Source: Apiospora phragmitis
Lineage: Eukaryota; Ascomycota; Sordariomycetes; Amphisphaeriales; Apiosporaceae
Assembly: GCA_038363925.1 (NCBI GenBank)
Contig: JAQQWL010000003.1
Location: forward strand, 372,001-436,000
Length of the DNA: 64,000 nt
Reading direction: 5' to 3'
Shown: positions 31,900 through 43,100 of the stretch, in pieces
Layout of the letters: each line of letters opens with the position of its first letter
How positions within the stretch are numbered: the stretch's first letter is position 1
Translations under genes and position numbers: made by a program
The notes under the pieces: model-generated
Seen by the model: only the letters and a program-made list of their open reading frames with translations
Told to the model about the DNA's origin: nothing
Database searches by the model: none

Positions 31900-33262
31900 T
31901 TCTTATCCTTGACAAATTGTGCCAGCTTTGAGCCCAAGGCATATTCGTGGAAAAGTGCACCCAAACCCAAGACCTGGTGCGCACTGAGGGATAAGGGTAC
32001 GACGGCACTGGTTGGGGCCTACGGGGACCTGATTCAGTTTGAGACCTGTACTGATCGCGGCCACTCAGGCCTGTTCACCGCCGCCGACCGAAGAGCTAGC
32101 GAAGAGCCGTATTGGGTTAGAGATCGAACAAGATAACTATTTGGCAGAGGGTGGAGATGATTTCGAAAACCACTATTATGGCTTCAAGGCCTACGAATTG
32201 TCATCAGATCTCCCAGATGGACTGAAGCTCATTCTACCCTCTAACGAGCGTCCAGAGCTGCACTGGGTGAAATACAAATGGCCAAGATTCGTGGCATCCG
32301 AACAACTGGACGCCACTAAGTCGAAGCTAGAGACTACGACTCAATGGCTAGCCCACGATGGCTTGATTTTTCAACAGACTCAACCTCATTACTCGGGCCC
32401 AGACAGTATCCATCTAAGATTTCGATCGCCATCGGGCGAGGATGCCTTGGAAATCCAAGACCTTGACCATGTCGACACTTCATACCTAATGTATGTAAAG
32501 TACAAGCAAATATTTGAGCCACGCCAATACAGTTGGATCATTGTACACGACTTTGATCGACAAGAGCCTCCCTTAAGCAATACCTAGACTCATAACGGCC
32601 TGAAAGACTCAAATGCAGTCGTTGCGTCAATAATACAGGATGGAAGACTCGTTCGATGGGCAGCACTGCCGGAAGTACCTCCGGCCAGTTCCCGAGCCAG
32701 CAGAACAACGTGCCAAAGTGTCGATTCCATAGCTGGGAGAGCTTCATCATACCTGCCGGTGCTATAAATGTTACAGAGGTTTTATCAAGAAAGGACCCGT
32801 GCCCAGACGCTTTGCCCATTTCAGATATAAATGCCGAGCATTTTTACGAAAATAAACCCAGATCGTTGCCGGAAAACCCGCAGGGTGCTTCCGAACACAT
32901 CGAGTTTGTAGTTCGCAGGCAAGTGGAGCACATTCTCTCCGAATGCTCAATTCCACTAGATCTTCATGCGGCTAGGGATGGAAGTCTCAAGGAAACGTCA
33001 TCAGAAAGCCATGAGGCACCGTCGCCAGAAGAGTTGTTGGCTAACACACTTTTTCGTGGAGAAGCCGAATCGACGTGTGCCATTGGTCTACACCTCCATG
33101 AAGCAGCCGCCGAAATGGCCCTTCATTATTTGCGCCAGTATTGTGGTTGGAATCTTTCTACTTCCTTACTGCCTCTTCGTGTGGCTCGTAGGATTCGCTG
33201 CATATAACGCGATGGATCTGATACAACTTCTTCGGCGTGAGCCCCCCAAGATACTTACATAA
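31900..33262 (+). pseudogene. Decayed member of a fungal GAYGDLIQ-type membrane-protein family
   Basis: Collinear pieces on the plus strand resemble a widespread uncharacterised fungal family in which a GAYGdLLQ motif is followed by an RWPR segment and a long helical region. Here GTTALVGAYGDLIQFE (about 31997-32045) and HSGLFTAADR are in one frame. YGFKAYELSSDL, HWVKYKWPRF and FQQTQPHY follow in a second frame to a stop at 32587. CRFHSWESFIIPAGAINVTE and a long hydrophilic stretch return to the first frame. A terminal membrane segment (WPFIICASIVVGIFLLPYCL) is in the second frame again, ending at 33262. At least three frame changes and one in-frame stop (32585) are needed, and no introns explain them. 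I do not know the family's function. The family match is from memory of its motifs. Confidence 0.45.
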
Positions 33263-34061
33263 AGCGAACGCTATTCCTGCTGAACGTTAGCGCTGACCTT
33301 ACTTGCAGACAACTTGAAATCTCGCCTTCCAGCCAGCCCAGATACCAGCGACAATCATTTCCATGGACTAATGAGCTCTCTCCGGAGCCCGGAGAGTGAC
33401 AGCTTCAAACCCTCAAAGTCAAGAACGAACCGGAGAAAGATGAAAAAAGGGGCAGAGCCGAATTAACTCAGAGCAGCTCACGGTTGAACAGGCGGAGGCA
33501 TAATATGCGTTGATGTTTTTGTTGCTCGCTGCCGTTCCACCAGCCTTGGACGAGGTACCACTTGAGCCGTTTCGCTGCACTTCACCCGTATCTGAATATC
33601 CACAGAATTCGGAGATCCAGCGTCACAGTAATAGAGGAAGTGAAGCACAGCCTTGACGCAGCATATTCTCAGAGGCCAAGGCAGTTTCCTTGGGGATGTC
33701 CTTTGATCAACCACAGGAACGGGACAGGGCAGGTAGGGGTGAAGGAAGGGGACCTATGACACGGAGGTGTTTCGTTCTGCTCGCAGCACTGTTTGTATAT
33801 AATCAACTACAAGGCCCATTGGCACTCTCCCCACCAAGGTTTCTCTCTTTTTCTGTTTTTCTTCCCGATTCAGCCACATCCAAATCAACAGGACCCATGC
33901 TCATGCAGAGCAGGGAACAAAATCCACAATGAGCAACAACCCGCAACCCCCCGTCCAAATCACCTCCCGCCCCCTCCCCGCCGAGGGCCCCATCCTCTGT
34001 AGCACCTTCATGTACGCGTCCGCGCGTCCCGGACTCATCTTGTCCGAATGCCCGCCCCAAA
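33263..34061. other. Intergenic, no supported gene
   Basis: Short frames only. The right end should hold the 3' UTR of the secreted-protein gene. Confidence 0.45.
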
Positions 34062-34819
34062 CTAGCAATGGGTCGCCTGAGCGGTATCGGCATTGCGGCA
34101 GAAGTCAAGACCCGGAGAGTATCTCATATAGCCCACGTTGCCGCCCTCGATAGCTGTCGTCATGGTACCTGCGATGTACCATCCGCAGCGACCCGTGATG
34201 CCGGCGGCCGCGTTGGCAAAATCGGAGCCGTGGTAACCGAAGCCCACGGAGTAAGCACAGACAAAGGCAACCTGTTCGTTGTTGCGATTTATTAGCATAA
34301 AAGAGACCGACCGGCGCAGAGGGATAAGTTCAAAACCTACCACGCTACCACGAATCGAGTAGTACGACATGTGCTCATCGATCGCGGCACCAGGATAACC
34401 GTCGCCGAGCTGTCGTGGTATTACTGTTAGCACAAGTCTGTGACCTGTAAACTCAAAACACTGTGGGGGTGGGGGGGATAGTCCACCTGATGCTCCATGT
34501 CGGCTACAGCTGCGTCGCAATCGCCGTGGTTCAAGTTGAAGCCGCAGCCGCAGTGCCACTTGTTGTGCGGCATGTCTCCACCGCCCCCAGCATCCGTCTG
34601 CCGCTTGTCAACCGGCGCGGCAGCTTCTAGCAGAGGCTTAGCTCGCTGGGCAGCGGGGATGGTGTAGACCGCACCGGTGTCGAGGTTGACGTGGACTTCA
34701 GTGGCGTTGCTGTCGACATAGGCCCTGTAGTTCCCATCGATTTGGCCCTGTGGGAAAGTGAAAGCCGTAGCCGAGCCGGCAAGAACGGACAGGAAGGGGA
34801 GGATGGTCAAGAACTGCAT
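34062..34819 (-). CDS. Small secreted Cys-containing protein with propeptide-like region, three exons
   Basis: Exons 34819-34487, 34409-34341 and 34271-34062; introns of 77 and 69 bp (donors GTGGAC and GTAGGT, acceptors CGACAG and AACAG), all phase 0; 203 aa. A signal peptide (about 1-18) is followed by a region ending in the dibasic site KR (VDKRQ), typical for Kex2 processing. The mature part has Gly-rich, Cys-containing segments (WHCGCGFNLN, SYYSIRGSVVAFVCAY, AGITGRCGWYIAG). The pattern matches small secreted fungal proteins of unknown role; I do not recognise a named domain. Four Cys in the predicted mature part plus the terminal Cys could form disulfides. A good TATA box lies upstream. 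The middle exon is only 69 bp and would be missed without splicing. Confidence 0.75.
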
Positions 34820-36836
34820 GATCAAGATGGTGCTGAAACGCGAAGTTGTCTGTAGGGGATGAATAAAAGTGACCAGGAGGTCGGTGGAAGATGATGCTAC
34901 TTGATACGACTGAGATAGCCGATTGTCAGCGCAACAGCCTGGGCTTTATATATCCGTTTCTGTGGAAAGAGACTCCTGTCAACACAGAACCGTTATCATT
35001 GATCCCAGGCTGTCTACCACTTCGCACTCGCCTGTCAAGAGACTGCGCGGCATTCTCATCCGTTCATCTGCCCATGACTAGGCCTCACTCCATATCACAT
35101 TAGGAATGTGAGCTGAAGCTCGTGGAGACACTAGGCTGAGAAAGCAGAGCGCTGATAAGCATTTCCCAAGCTTCCAATCTCAGCCCTAGAGCTATGGGAT
35201 CTCTCCCCATGTCCACCTTATCCCCTAATTGAGTCTTACTTTCCATACCGCACGAACACGTTGTATTATCTTGGATGGTCTGGCCCGGACATTTGCGGCG
35301 AGGCAATGCTATAGCGGGTCGGCCTAACCGATCTGAGATATCCACGCCGGTGTTGCTCTTCTGCGCCTCACGTGCCGCCTGCGCCGCCTGTGCCGCATCC
35401 CTCGAGAAAGCGGTCACCCGTTCCAGCAGGACTGATACGGAAAGTTAACAGGTCCTGAGTGCTTTTATAACTCATTAGTAATAGTAATAGAATAGATAAC
35501 TGTGTGAGAAAGTACATGGTCGCTCGACAGCCTGCGTGACTACTACCCACGATCTGTTTAGCCAGCTCTTCCGATTCGACCGCTTGTGAGAATGAATTGA
35601 ACTCCATACCACCCGGTTGGGACCTTTATGGTTCATGATCATAGGGCCCAATGATATCAAAAAGATTGCAAAGGAAGAAATGCAGCAGGCTGTGTAGGTA
35701 GTCCCAAGAATCACCGAGGAAATGTATGGGGCATCTCCCTCCCCTGGGACATCAATCCAAGCGAGATGTAGTCTCATCAAAGTCGTGTAGTCACTTCGTA
35801 TTGCCTTCTTTTTGAATGTAGAACCCGCTGGATGTCAGAAAGTACCCGATGCGATCGTATGTATAGATCTCTTCCTATTGCCATCTGCCTCGGCTTCGCC
35901 ATCTGGCCGGCCCTGCCTCCTGGTCAAAACGGGGGATTTAGCCGACCACGCCAAGAGTTATATTGCCTTCCAACGTCAAATACAAGCACATGAGCTGTGT
36001 GATGCTCAGAACAGTTGGTAACCCCTGTTGCCACTAAGAGCTAACCTACTGCAGCTCCTTTCTTATTTTTCGTTCGGCGTGCACCGCGTCGAGACTGCTG
36101 CGTTCGCTGCCTGGCCGCTGAGGAGGTACGGCGTCCTCTTCAGCGTCATCTGGTCCAAGTGGATTCTGGTCTGCTTTATGGGCGGCTACCTTCCGACCAA
36201 ATATCTAGAGAACGTGGAGACGAGGAGATATACTATACGTCGTTTCAAGAAGATGATTCAATGTATTAGGAGACTAGGAAGTAAGGAAATGGCCTGCTCT
36301 TCCAGAGATATGTGACTTATAGGCTACGTTCGCTTACGACGGGATTCGAAAGAGGTCCTGGGTCCTGGGTCATGGAGTTGGGAGTCGGGGGCTGCCCGCC
36401 GATCGAAACAACAACGTTGGGGTCTAATTCGGCCATCACATTTTATGGATAATACCTAGACGCGTTTAGCTCTGTGCATATGGCTATCATACATGCATTT
36501 ACAAGGATACTCACTAACCAATCCTCGAGGATTCATTTAAGAAGCGGGGTATACGACGTAGCCCCAATTCTTTGCTGCGCGGTCAATCCAATCGCAGCTG
36601 CCTCGCTGCATCCTTACTCTACTGAGGGCCACAGGCAGGGGGCCGCACTTGTGTGATAGAGGTGGGACCGCCGAACAATATGTCAATCACCAACACCCTG
36701 CTACCCCCCAGAATGCCGTAGTTTTATTTTCCTCTCTTCGTCGACTTTCATAATTATCTTGCATTCATAGATTACTCGGCTTTTCCTCTTAATAACTTTT
36801 ACCCCTTTGCCCTTCCGCAGTTACCTCACTATCACC
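34820..36836. other. 2-kb region without a supported gene
   Basis: Minus-strand fragments at 35100-35780 include one hydrophobic segment (TTYTACCISSFAIFLISLG) and lie in several frames; plus-strand frames near 36028-36315 are also hydrophobic. They might be remains of a membrane-protein gene, but I cannot join them or name a family. The promoter of the SDR gene lies at the right end. Confidence 0.35.
34944..34952 (-). promoter_or_regulatory. TATA box of the small secreted-protein gene
   Basis: The minus strand reads TATATAAAG about 130 bp upstream of the start at 34819, a near-consensus TATA box at a sensible distance. Confidence 0.5.
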
Positions 36837-37800
36837 ATGATTTCCAAGAAGACTGTTCTCATCACGGGCTGCAGCAATGGCGGCATTGGTTCTGCGTTGG
36901 CGCGGACTTTCCATCATCGCGGGTGGCATGTCTTTGCTACAGCTCGTGATACCTCCAAAATGTCGGAGCTCAATGGGCTCTCCGACTTGACTCAGCTGAC
37001 ACTCGATTTGGTCAAGTCCGATGATATCAAGGTCGTGGCCGAGCATGTCAGCAAGCTGGCTCAAGGCAAGCTGGACTGCCTTGTCAACAATGCAGGGCGC
37101 AACCATTTTATGCCCATCCTTGATGAAGACTTGGATGTTGTGAAGGACTTGTTCCAAATCAACTTCTACGGCCCGCTGGCGCTGACACAAGCGTTTGTCC
37201 CCTTGCTCACCGCCTCCGAGGGCATGGCAGTATATATCACATCTATCTCGGGATACGTCAGCAATAAATACATGGGTGAGTGTTATCTTCCTTGGTTGAT
37301 GTGAACCACTATATAAGGAAAAGCTAATTCGGTGAGACTTAGGAACCTATGCGGCATCCAAGAGGTCCCTCGAGATTGTAGCGGACACTCTACGACACGA
37401 GATCGCCCCATTTGGCGTCGGCGTGCTCGAAGTTGTCACCGGGGATGTGAAGACCAACGGGCAGACTTATTTGGGAGACATCAAGCTCCCACCAGACTCG
37501 TGGTACAAGAGCCAAGAGGACGACATTACCAATATGGCTCAGGGCAAAGGAGGCTTCCCCAAGATGGAAACGGACGATTACGCAACTGGGGTCGTGAACG
37601 AGATCATCAACCGCACAACGGGTCGATTCTGGTACGGAAACAACGCCGATTTGGTCAGAATAACCACGACCGCGACGGATGTGCCCCAGTCTGTCATAGC
37701 AAGTCGTATCATTTCTCGCCGAGTAACTCACTTGCTAACCAAACCAACACAGGACGCTGTAACGCTTACAGGAACCGGTCTTGATGCATTTGGCCAATGA
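36837..37800 (+). CDS. Short-chain dehydrogenase/reductase, AYR1-like, three exons with a GC-AG intron
   Basis: Exons 36837-37275, 37343-37698 and 37753-37800, 280 aa. Classical SDR features: TGCSNGGIG dinucleotide motif (10-18), NNAG (84-87), catalytic Ser near 136-138, and Y149-x3-K153 in GTYAASK, which is created by splicing intron 1 (donor GTGAGT, acceptor TTAG). The overall pattern resembles fungal 1-acyl-dihydroxyacetone-phosphate reductase-like enzymes that act on lipids or on diverse carbonyls with NADPH. The second intron (37699-37752) has a GCAAGT donor, a TTGCTAACC branch and an ACACAG acceptor. It is 54 nt, in phase 0 and stop-free, so the unspliced message also stays in frame. 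Splicing gives SVI-DAVTLTGTGLDAF, matching the conserved RGTGL-type tail of this family. The gene converges on the P450 gene to the right. Confidence 0.88.
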
Positions 37801-38293
37801 TTTCTGTATGAGACTTGCTTGCATTTTGTGATAAACTGATAAGATTATTAACAGAGAATAAAGATAGCTGGCTCGCATGATCCTAACTGTATACTTCATT
37901 TTGCCCTGTGAACACCGCGTTGCTTAGTAGTTGCTCCGTGCTAGAAGAAAGCAGCTGACCATCTTATACACTGGGTTTAAAGACAACTTTGCCCGACACT
38001 ACTTATCTCTGTACAATACGGCTGGTGGGTTTCAGTTTCGCCATTCTATGAGTGGGGTTATATCAAAAGCAACACTTCGAAGCACCCAAGTGATATCCAA
38101 TTCATTCCCACAATTGTAACTACTGGCTAGCCGAGCGGCACGAGCTCGCCACCCACGAAATCGGTATAGGGTCACATCAGATAATAACAAGGATGGCATT
38201 GAGTGGGGCTTCTGGCGGTACTATATATAGCACCAATTCATATGCACACGTCTAATGACAGAGGGGTGGCGGATTACAATACCAACCAGAGAA
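37801..38293. other. Spacer between convergent SDR and P450 genes
   Basis: Should contain both 3' UTRs. No gene is seen. Confidence 0.5.
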
Positions 38294-40191
38294 TCAGCGC
38301 GCCAGCTCCGTCGATCGCCAACGCACACGTGCCGGCAAGTTATCCTTGATATACCCAATCCCCTGCCCCGCCCGGTATGCGCGCTGCCCGTCTACCAGCC
38401 CCTCCCCCGGCCCGACCGCGCGCCCGACGACCCGGTCCCACAGCGCGTAGTTGCAGTCGACGTCGAGCTCGCGCAGCGTGAATACGAGCGCGAGCTTCAT
38501 CTCCATCATCGCCAGCTCCTCGCCGATGCAGCGCGTGCTGCCGAGCTCGAAGGGCCGGTACGCGTTCCGGTTCCGGACGGGGTGATGCAGGGGGTCGTCG
38601 TCGTCGTTGGTGGGATTAGCCAGGAAGCGCTCCGGTAGGAATTCGGCGGGGCGTGGCCAGTGGGCCGGGCTGATGTGGATGACGGCGGGGATCGTCTGGG
38701 TCACGGCGTTTTGGGTCGGGTACACGATGCCGCCTGGGGCGATGAGCTGGAAGTCGCGGGCGGTCTCGCGGATGGTGCCGGCGGGCGTGCGGAGGCGCAG
38801 CGTCTCTTTTATAACGGCGACTGTGTACCGCAATTCGTTCAGCTTGTGGTGGTTCTGCGAGAGGATTGGTTTGGCCCGCTTCGGGTCTGGGCCGAGGATC
38901 TCGTCGTGCTCTGCTCGCATCTTTGCGAGGACTTCGGGATGCTGCTGGAGCTCCCAGTACACCCAACCGCTAGATTATGTTCCAATCGTTAGTACCAATC
39001 AAGAACGTAGCCAGGCATCCCGTTGACTCTCGAGTGCTTACAGAGTCTGGGCCGTCGTATCGTGACCCGCAAAGAGGAATGTCTTGATATTTGAGACTAC
39101 CACGTCGATGAAGTCGGAACTGGGGGTTTGCCCGCTGTTCTTCACTTCTCGGATAGCCATGTCTATGATGGTTTTCTGATCTCTTGTAGTATCCGAGGCA
39201 GCGAGGCGCGATGCAATTTGGGGGCGAAGAATATCTTCCATGATTTTCGCGTTGTGGTCAATGTTGCGCTTGTACTTGGGGGTCAGGCGCTCCAACCTGT
39301 TTGGGAGGCTGTTGAACTTGGCATAGGAAATTAGCGTCCTCAACGCCAACAACATGGGTCCTGGGGTGTTGTTGCTCTGCTCGAATGATCGAAGGCCACT
39401 TTCTTCCGGTTAAATATTGGAACCAACTGATGTATCCGAGGGAGTAACTTACGTTGCAACTCTCATGATAACATCAAATGTCAAGGCAATAAGTTTATCG
39501 TAGAGAGTAAACATCTCGCCCCAGTCAGCCCCTTTCCCTGCTTTGGCTTTAATAGCGTCGGCGAAGATTTCCACCTCCTCTATGATGGCCGGGACGTGGG
39601 TGGCCAGGTTCCGCGGCGAGAAGCCCGGACTGAGCCTGGACCGCCACAGCTTGTGGTTGGCCGGATCAATGGACAACAAGTCCAACCCACCGGTAAGGGG
39701 GATCTGCGCCCATTTGAACATGAAGTGCCTCGGCTGCGGCGTTTCCTGCGTCAGTTGCGCGGCAAATGCGGGGTCGATAATCATAGCAAATGGCTGGGAC
39801 ATGATCGGCCAGAGATCTATATAGATGACAGGCGGGCATTCGGTGGCCTTGGGGAAGTACTTCTTCCATTCGCGTGCGATCTTGATGTTGACGTAGGTGG
39901 TGTGAGCGTCCGACGGCCAGTTTTGCCGAAGTGCACGCATCAACGGGAGATGGCCGAAGATGGGAGAATAGGGTTCCATGATGGGCTGTGAGGGTGTGCG
40001 TTAGTATATACTGTTTTTAGAGATGCAGGACCAGCAACACTCACGATACCGCGGGCTCTCATGCGTAGAAACCTCGCCCGCGCGGATATACCACGATAAA
40101 CGAACTGCGCTATCCATGCCGTGCATAGCAAAAGCAACGTCCTCAGGACTAAGCCGAGCCGGGAGGAAGAATCCAAAAAGCCGAGATCCAT
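38294..40191 (-). CDS. Cytochrome P450 monooxygenase, four exons, complete
   Basis: Exons 40191-40045, 39985-39453, 39398-39042 and 38969-38294 join in frame to 570 aa. Introns are 59, 54 and 72 bp with donors GTGAGT, GTAAGT and GTAAGC. Seen in order: an N-terminal membrane anchor (about 14-31), a proline-poor hinge, the I-helix FAGHDTTAQTLGWVYW (the GHDTT is split from its end by the last intron), ExxR in IKETLRL, the PERF motif, and the haem loop FELGSTRCIGEELA with Cys 493. This is an ER-bound oxygenase; the substrate is unknown. The set of motifs recalls CYP families in fungal secondary or xenobiotic metabolism. The nearest gene is the convergent SDR, a common partner in oxidative tailoring, but two genes are not enough to call a cluster. 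Confidence 0.92.
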
Positions 40192-43100
40192 TTCGCCGGA
40201 TCTGAAGTAATGGCTGCTCAGGGCTTACCGTTAGTGGTGGTTTCCTGGATAAAGTATGGTGCTGCACGGGGTTCGCTCATTCAATTCTCGATGCGGAGAG
40301 AAGGTGTTACTTGGATGCTGGATTACAAATACCACCCCGAGGTGGCCGTTGTTATGTACGTAAGAAAATAGTAACCTTGACATTGAGGCTGTGCGCATCC
40401 GACCAATCTTGAAAGAGGTCCCTAGACTGCTGATGATGACACAAAATTTGCGACTAGACCTTTCTGAACCTAGGTTGCATCCAAGATAAACCCACTGTGC
40501 TTTTAGTCCTTAAAAATCTCCACACACAGCAACCAGCAACCAGGCTGATCGTGCAAGGTACATGAATGGTGGAAGGAGATGAACATCTGTATTGCACCCC
40601 TGAATTGGTCTTGTATTTTGCGTTGTTAGGGGCTATGATCATGGTAATCGTCCCAAGTAAATGCAGAGACCTTCTCCTTGCCCCTATCTGGGACTATTGC
40701 ACATAAAATTGGTCCTCTCAATTGTTGATTCAGTGTTGCAACCTTGGCCAGATTGATTAGAGGACGACACGAACTCCTCCTCACTGGGAGTGAGAATCAA
40801 TGCCCTCATTCAGCTGTAGTGGCAATGGCGTTTTGGTAAAAGGGGTAACTACAGCCCCTGCCTTCCTCTAATTTCTCTATAAGATTGTTGGATAGAAGTA
40901 ACGGGAGCATTGTGAGTACTCCTGTCCATCGTGATGCGAGGTATCGCTATTAGGTACCACTGGGCAAAGGGCCCTGCCCATCAGATTAAAGCCACCAGTG
41001 ATACCATGATCATGGAGTAAGTCGGCGAGAGTCAGCTTCCCGGCCGCGACAGTGAATGGAACGAGCAGTACAAGTATTCCATATTCTTGGTCCAGCCGGC
41101 TGATATGGAGCAAATCGTGGTAAGTTCACGATATTTACCCCAACTCATACTATGGCATCTTGGGTCTAATAGAAGGCATTTCGCAAGTAGGTCCACCACG
41201 TATTTATAGAGTCCCCAGCTTTGCTTACATGCTGCAAGAAGCACTTGGGCACCTTCATTGGAGTCGAGAAGTACCCCCTCCACGCCCCGATATTGAAGGT
41301 TCTATTCACGCTACGGGCCGGTCGTAGGAAGGGATGGCGAGGCCGACTCTTAGGCCGCGAGGGTATCGATGGGCCTTATGGGGCGTCGCGTTGGCTCTGC
41401 AGGGCGGAATCGGCAATCCCCAAGAGCGCCTCGCTGTAGACAGAATCGCCTGAGATACTAATCACGCCCAGGAACTACACCCTCGAAAACGAGATCCCAT
41501 TCATACCGCAATAGCCGGCACCCACGGCCTCCAAGGTATGGCCTTCTAAGCTGAATATTCTGTCGTCTTCCTAGCTGCGAGGCATTGTTCGGACCTTGGT
41601 CTGGTCGGGGAAGGCCTTGTTTCAGATCGCGTATTTTCCGGACACGAGCTGCTTGTCTACGTAGCAAGGGTTTCGACGGCTAGTCCGAAAAGATTCTAGA
41701 TACACGCGAGGTTGAAGGAGTGGCTGCTGTTCCCGCATGGAAATAATATCCTGATAGGGTGTCACCTCACAGGGTCCAAGGATTCTTCGATCCAGTCCTT
41801 CAGGGTGATACCGTTCTCCGTGGTGATGAGAATATCGACAAACCCGGCAAGAGCATCAAAGCCGCTGTATACTGATTCTCATTACGGGTGTACCTAGACT
41901 ATTCACAGTTTAGGTTATTGCACATACTCATAGTCTGGTCATAATTAGATTCATTTTGACACCCCTCCTTTAACATGAAGTGTTAGGAGTTTGAAATTCA
42001 ACCTCCCAAACCACCCGGCCCCAGGGTGCTCACAGCTCAACACCCCCGAGTTACTGGCACAAGGGTGTCCTAATTTATTTCTGAGGGCCGGGACTCTGAC
42101 AGGGATTGGCCATCACCCCTTACTTGGCGTCTAGTGCAGATACTGTGCGGACCGAGCCGCTGCGGATACTTACCGAACTACAAGTTCGGTTTGGCTATGT
42201 CGGCAGTGGCATAGCCCTATTTCCACTCACTCCGAGAAACGAGTGCTCAAGAACTTGATGACGAATATTACCTGCCAATTCATCGTCAATTTGAATACTT
42301 CGAAGAACAGGGTACCTCTTTAATACTCATCGGTTTATGATTTATCAATAATTGTTGGGTGCTCGGTTACACACGCAAACCAGAAAACACCGCGTAATGC
42401 AATGCAGCTACCCGAGTTATTCCAACATGAGGAAGGGTGGGAAGAGGGGGCAAGGAGTCGCAAGCTGAAGTCAACTGAAGTTGAAGAAAAAGTAAGCAAT
42501 TTGTGGTGGGTGGGTAACGAAAATTCTTTTCCATCCAGTCGTATCGGACTCGTATCGAATTCCTACTCAAAAGCAAATGGTTTATTACTAAAGGCTTTGC
42601 AGAAGTTGAGTTCCAGGCACACGGGAAGTCTTGCCTCAGGCAAGAAACCCCTTCGTTGGCCTCAGGACTACGAAAGCCAAGGCACTACCCCAGTGAATCC
42701 GGGGAACGTCTGACCAAGATGCAATGGCGAATGCGTCCTGGCTCATTCCTTAGAATCAGCTGTTGGGCACTCGGAATTTACCATTTTCAGGCCAGCTGTT
42801 AAATGCCGAGGCCTTTGTCAAGAGAAATGATGGAGGGGGCCACCCAGCCACCTACTCTCGGCTATTAACCAACATGCAGAACGGTGACCGTATCACAAGA
42901 ACCAACGGTAATTCCAGCAATGGAAGCGTCGCTTCTAACCTTCTCTCACACTCCATACAGTCCCGGGCAGCCCATTCCACGGTCTGCGTTACCGAGACAG
43001 TTCTGTAGTTAAGTACCATTCTCGCTCCAGGCTACTTTAACAGCCCAGGTCCTAGTCTTCACCACTGCTTGGGCTGAGGCTAACAAGTCCCCGACAGGAT

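Noticed and set aside
41284..41445. Ferric-reductase-like motif run
   Set aside because: Too short and too weak; no haem or second NAD motif nearby in any frame.
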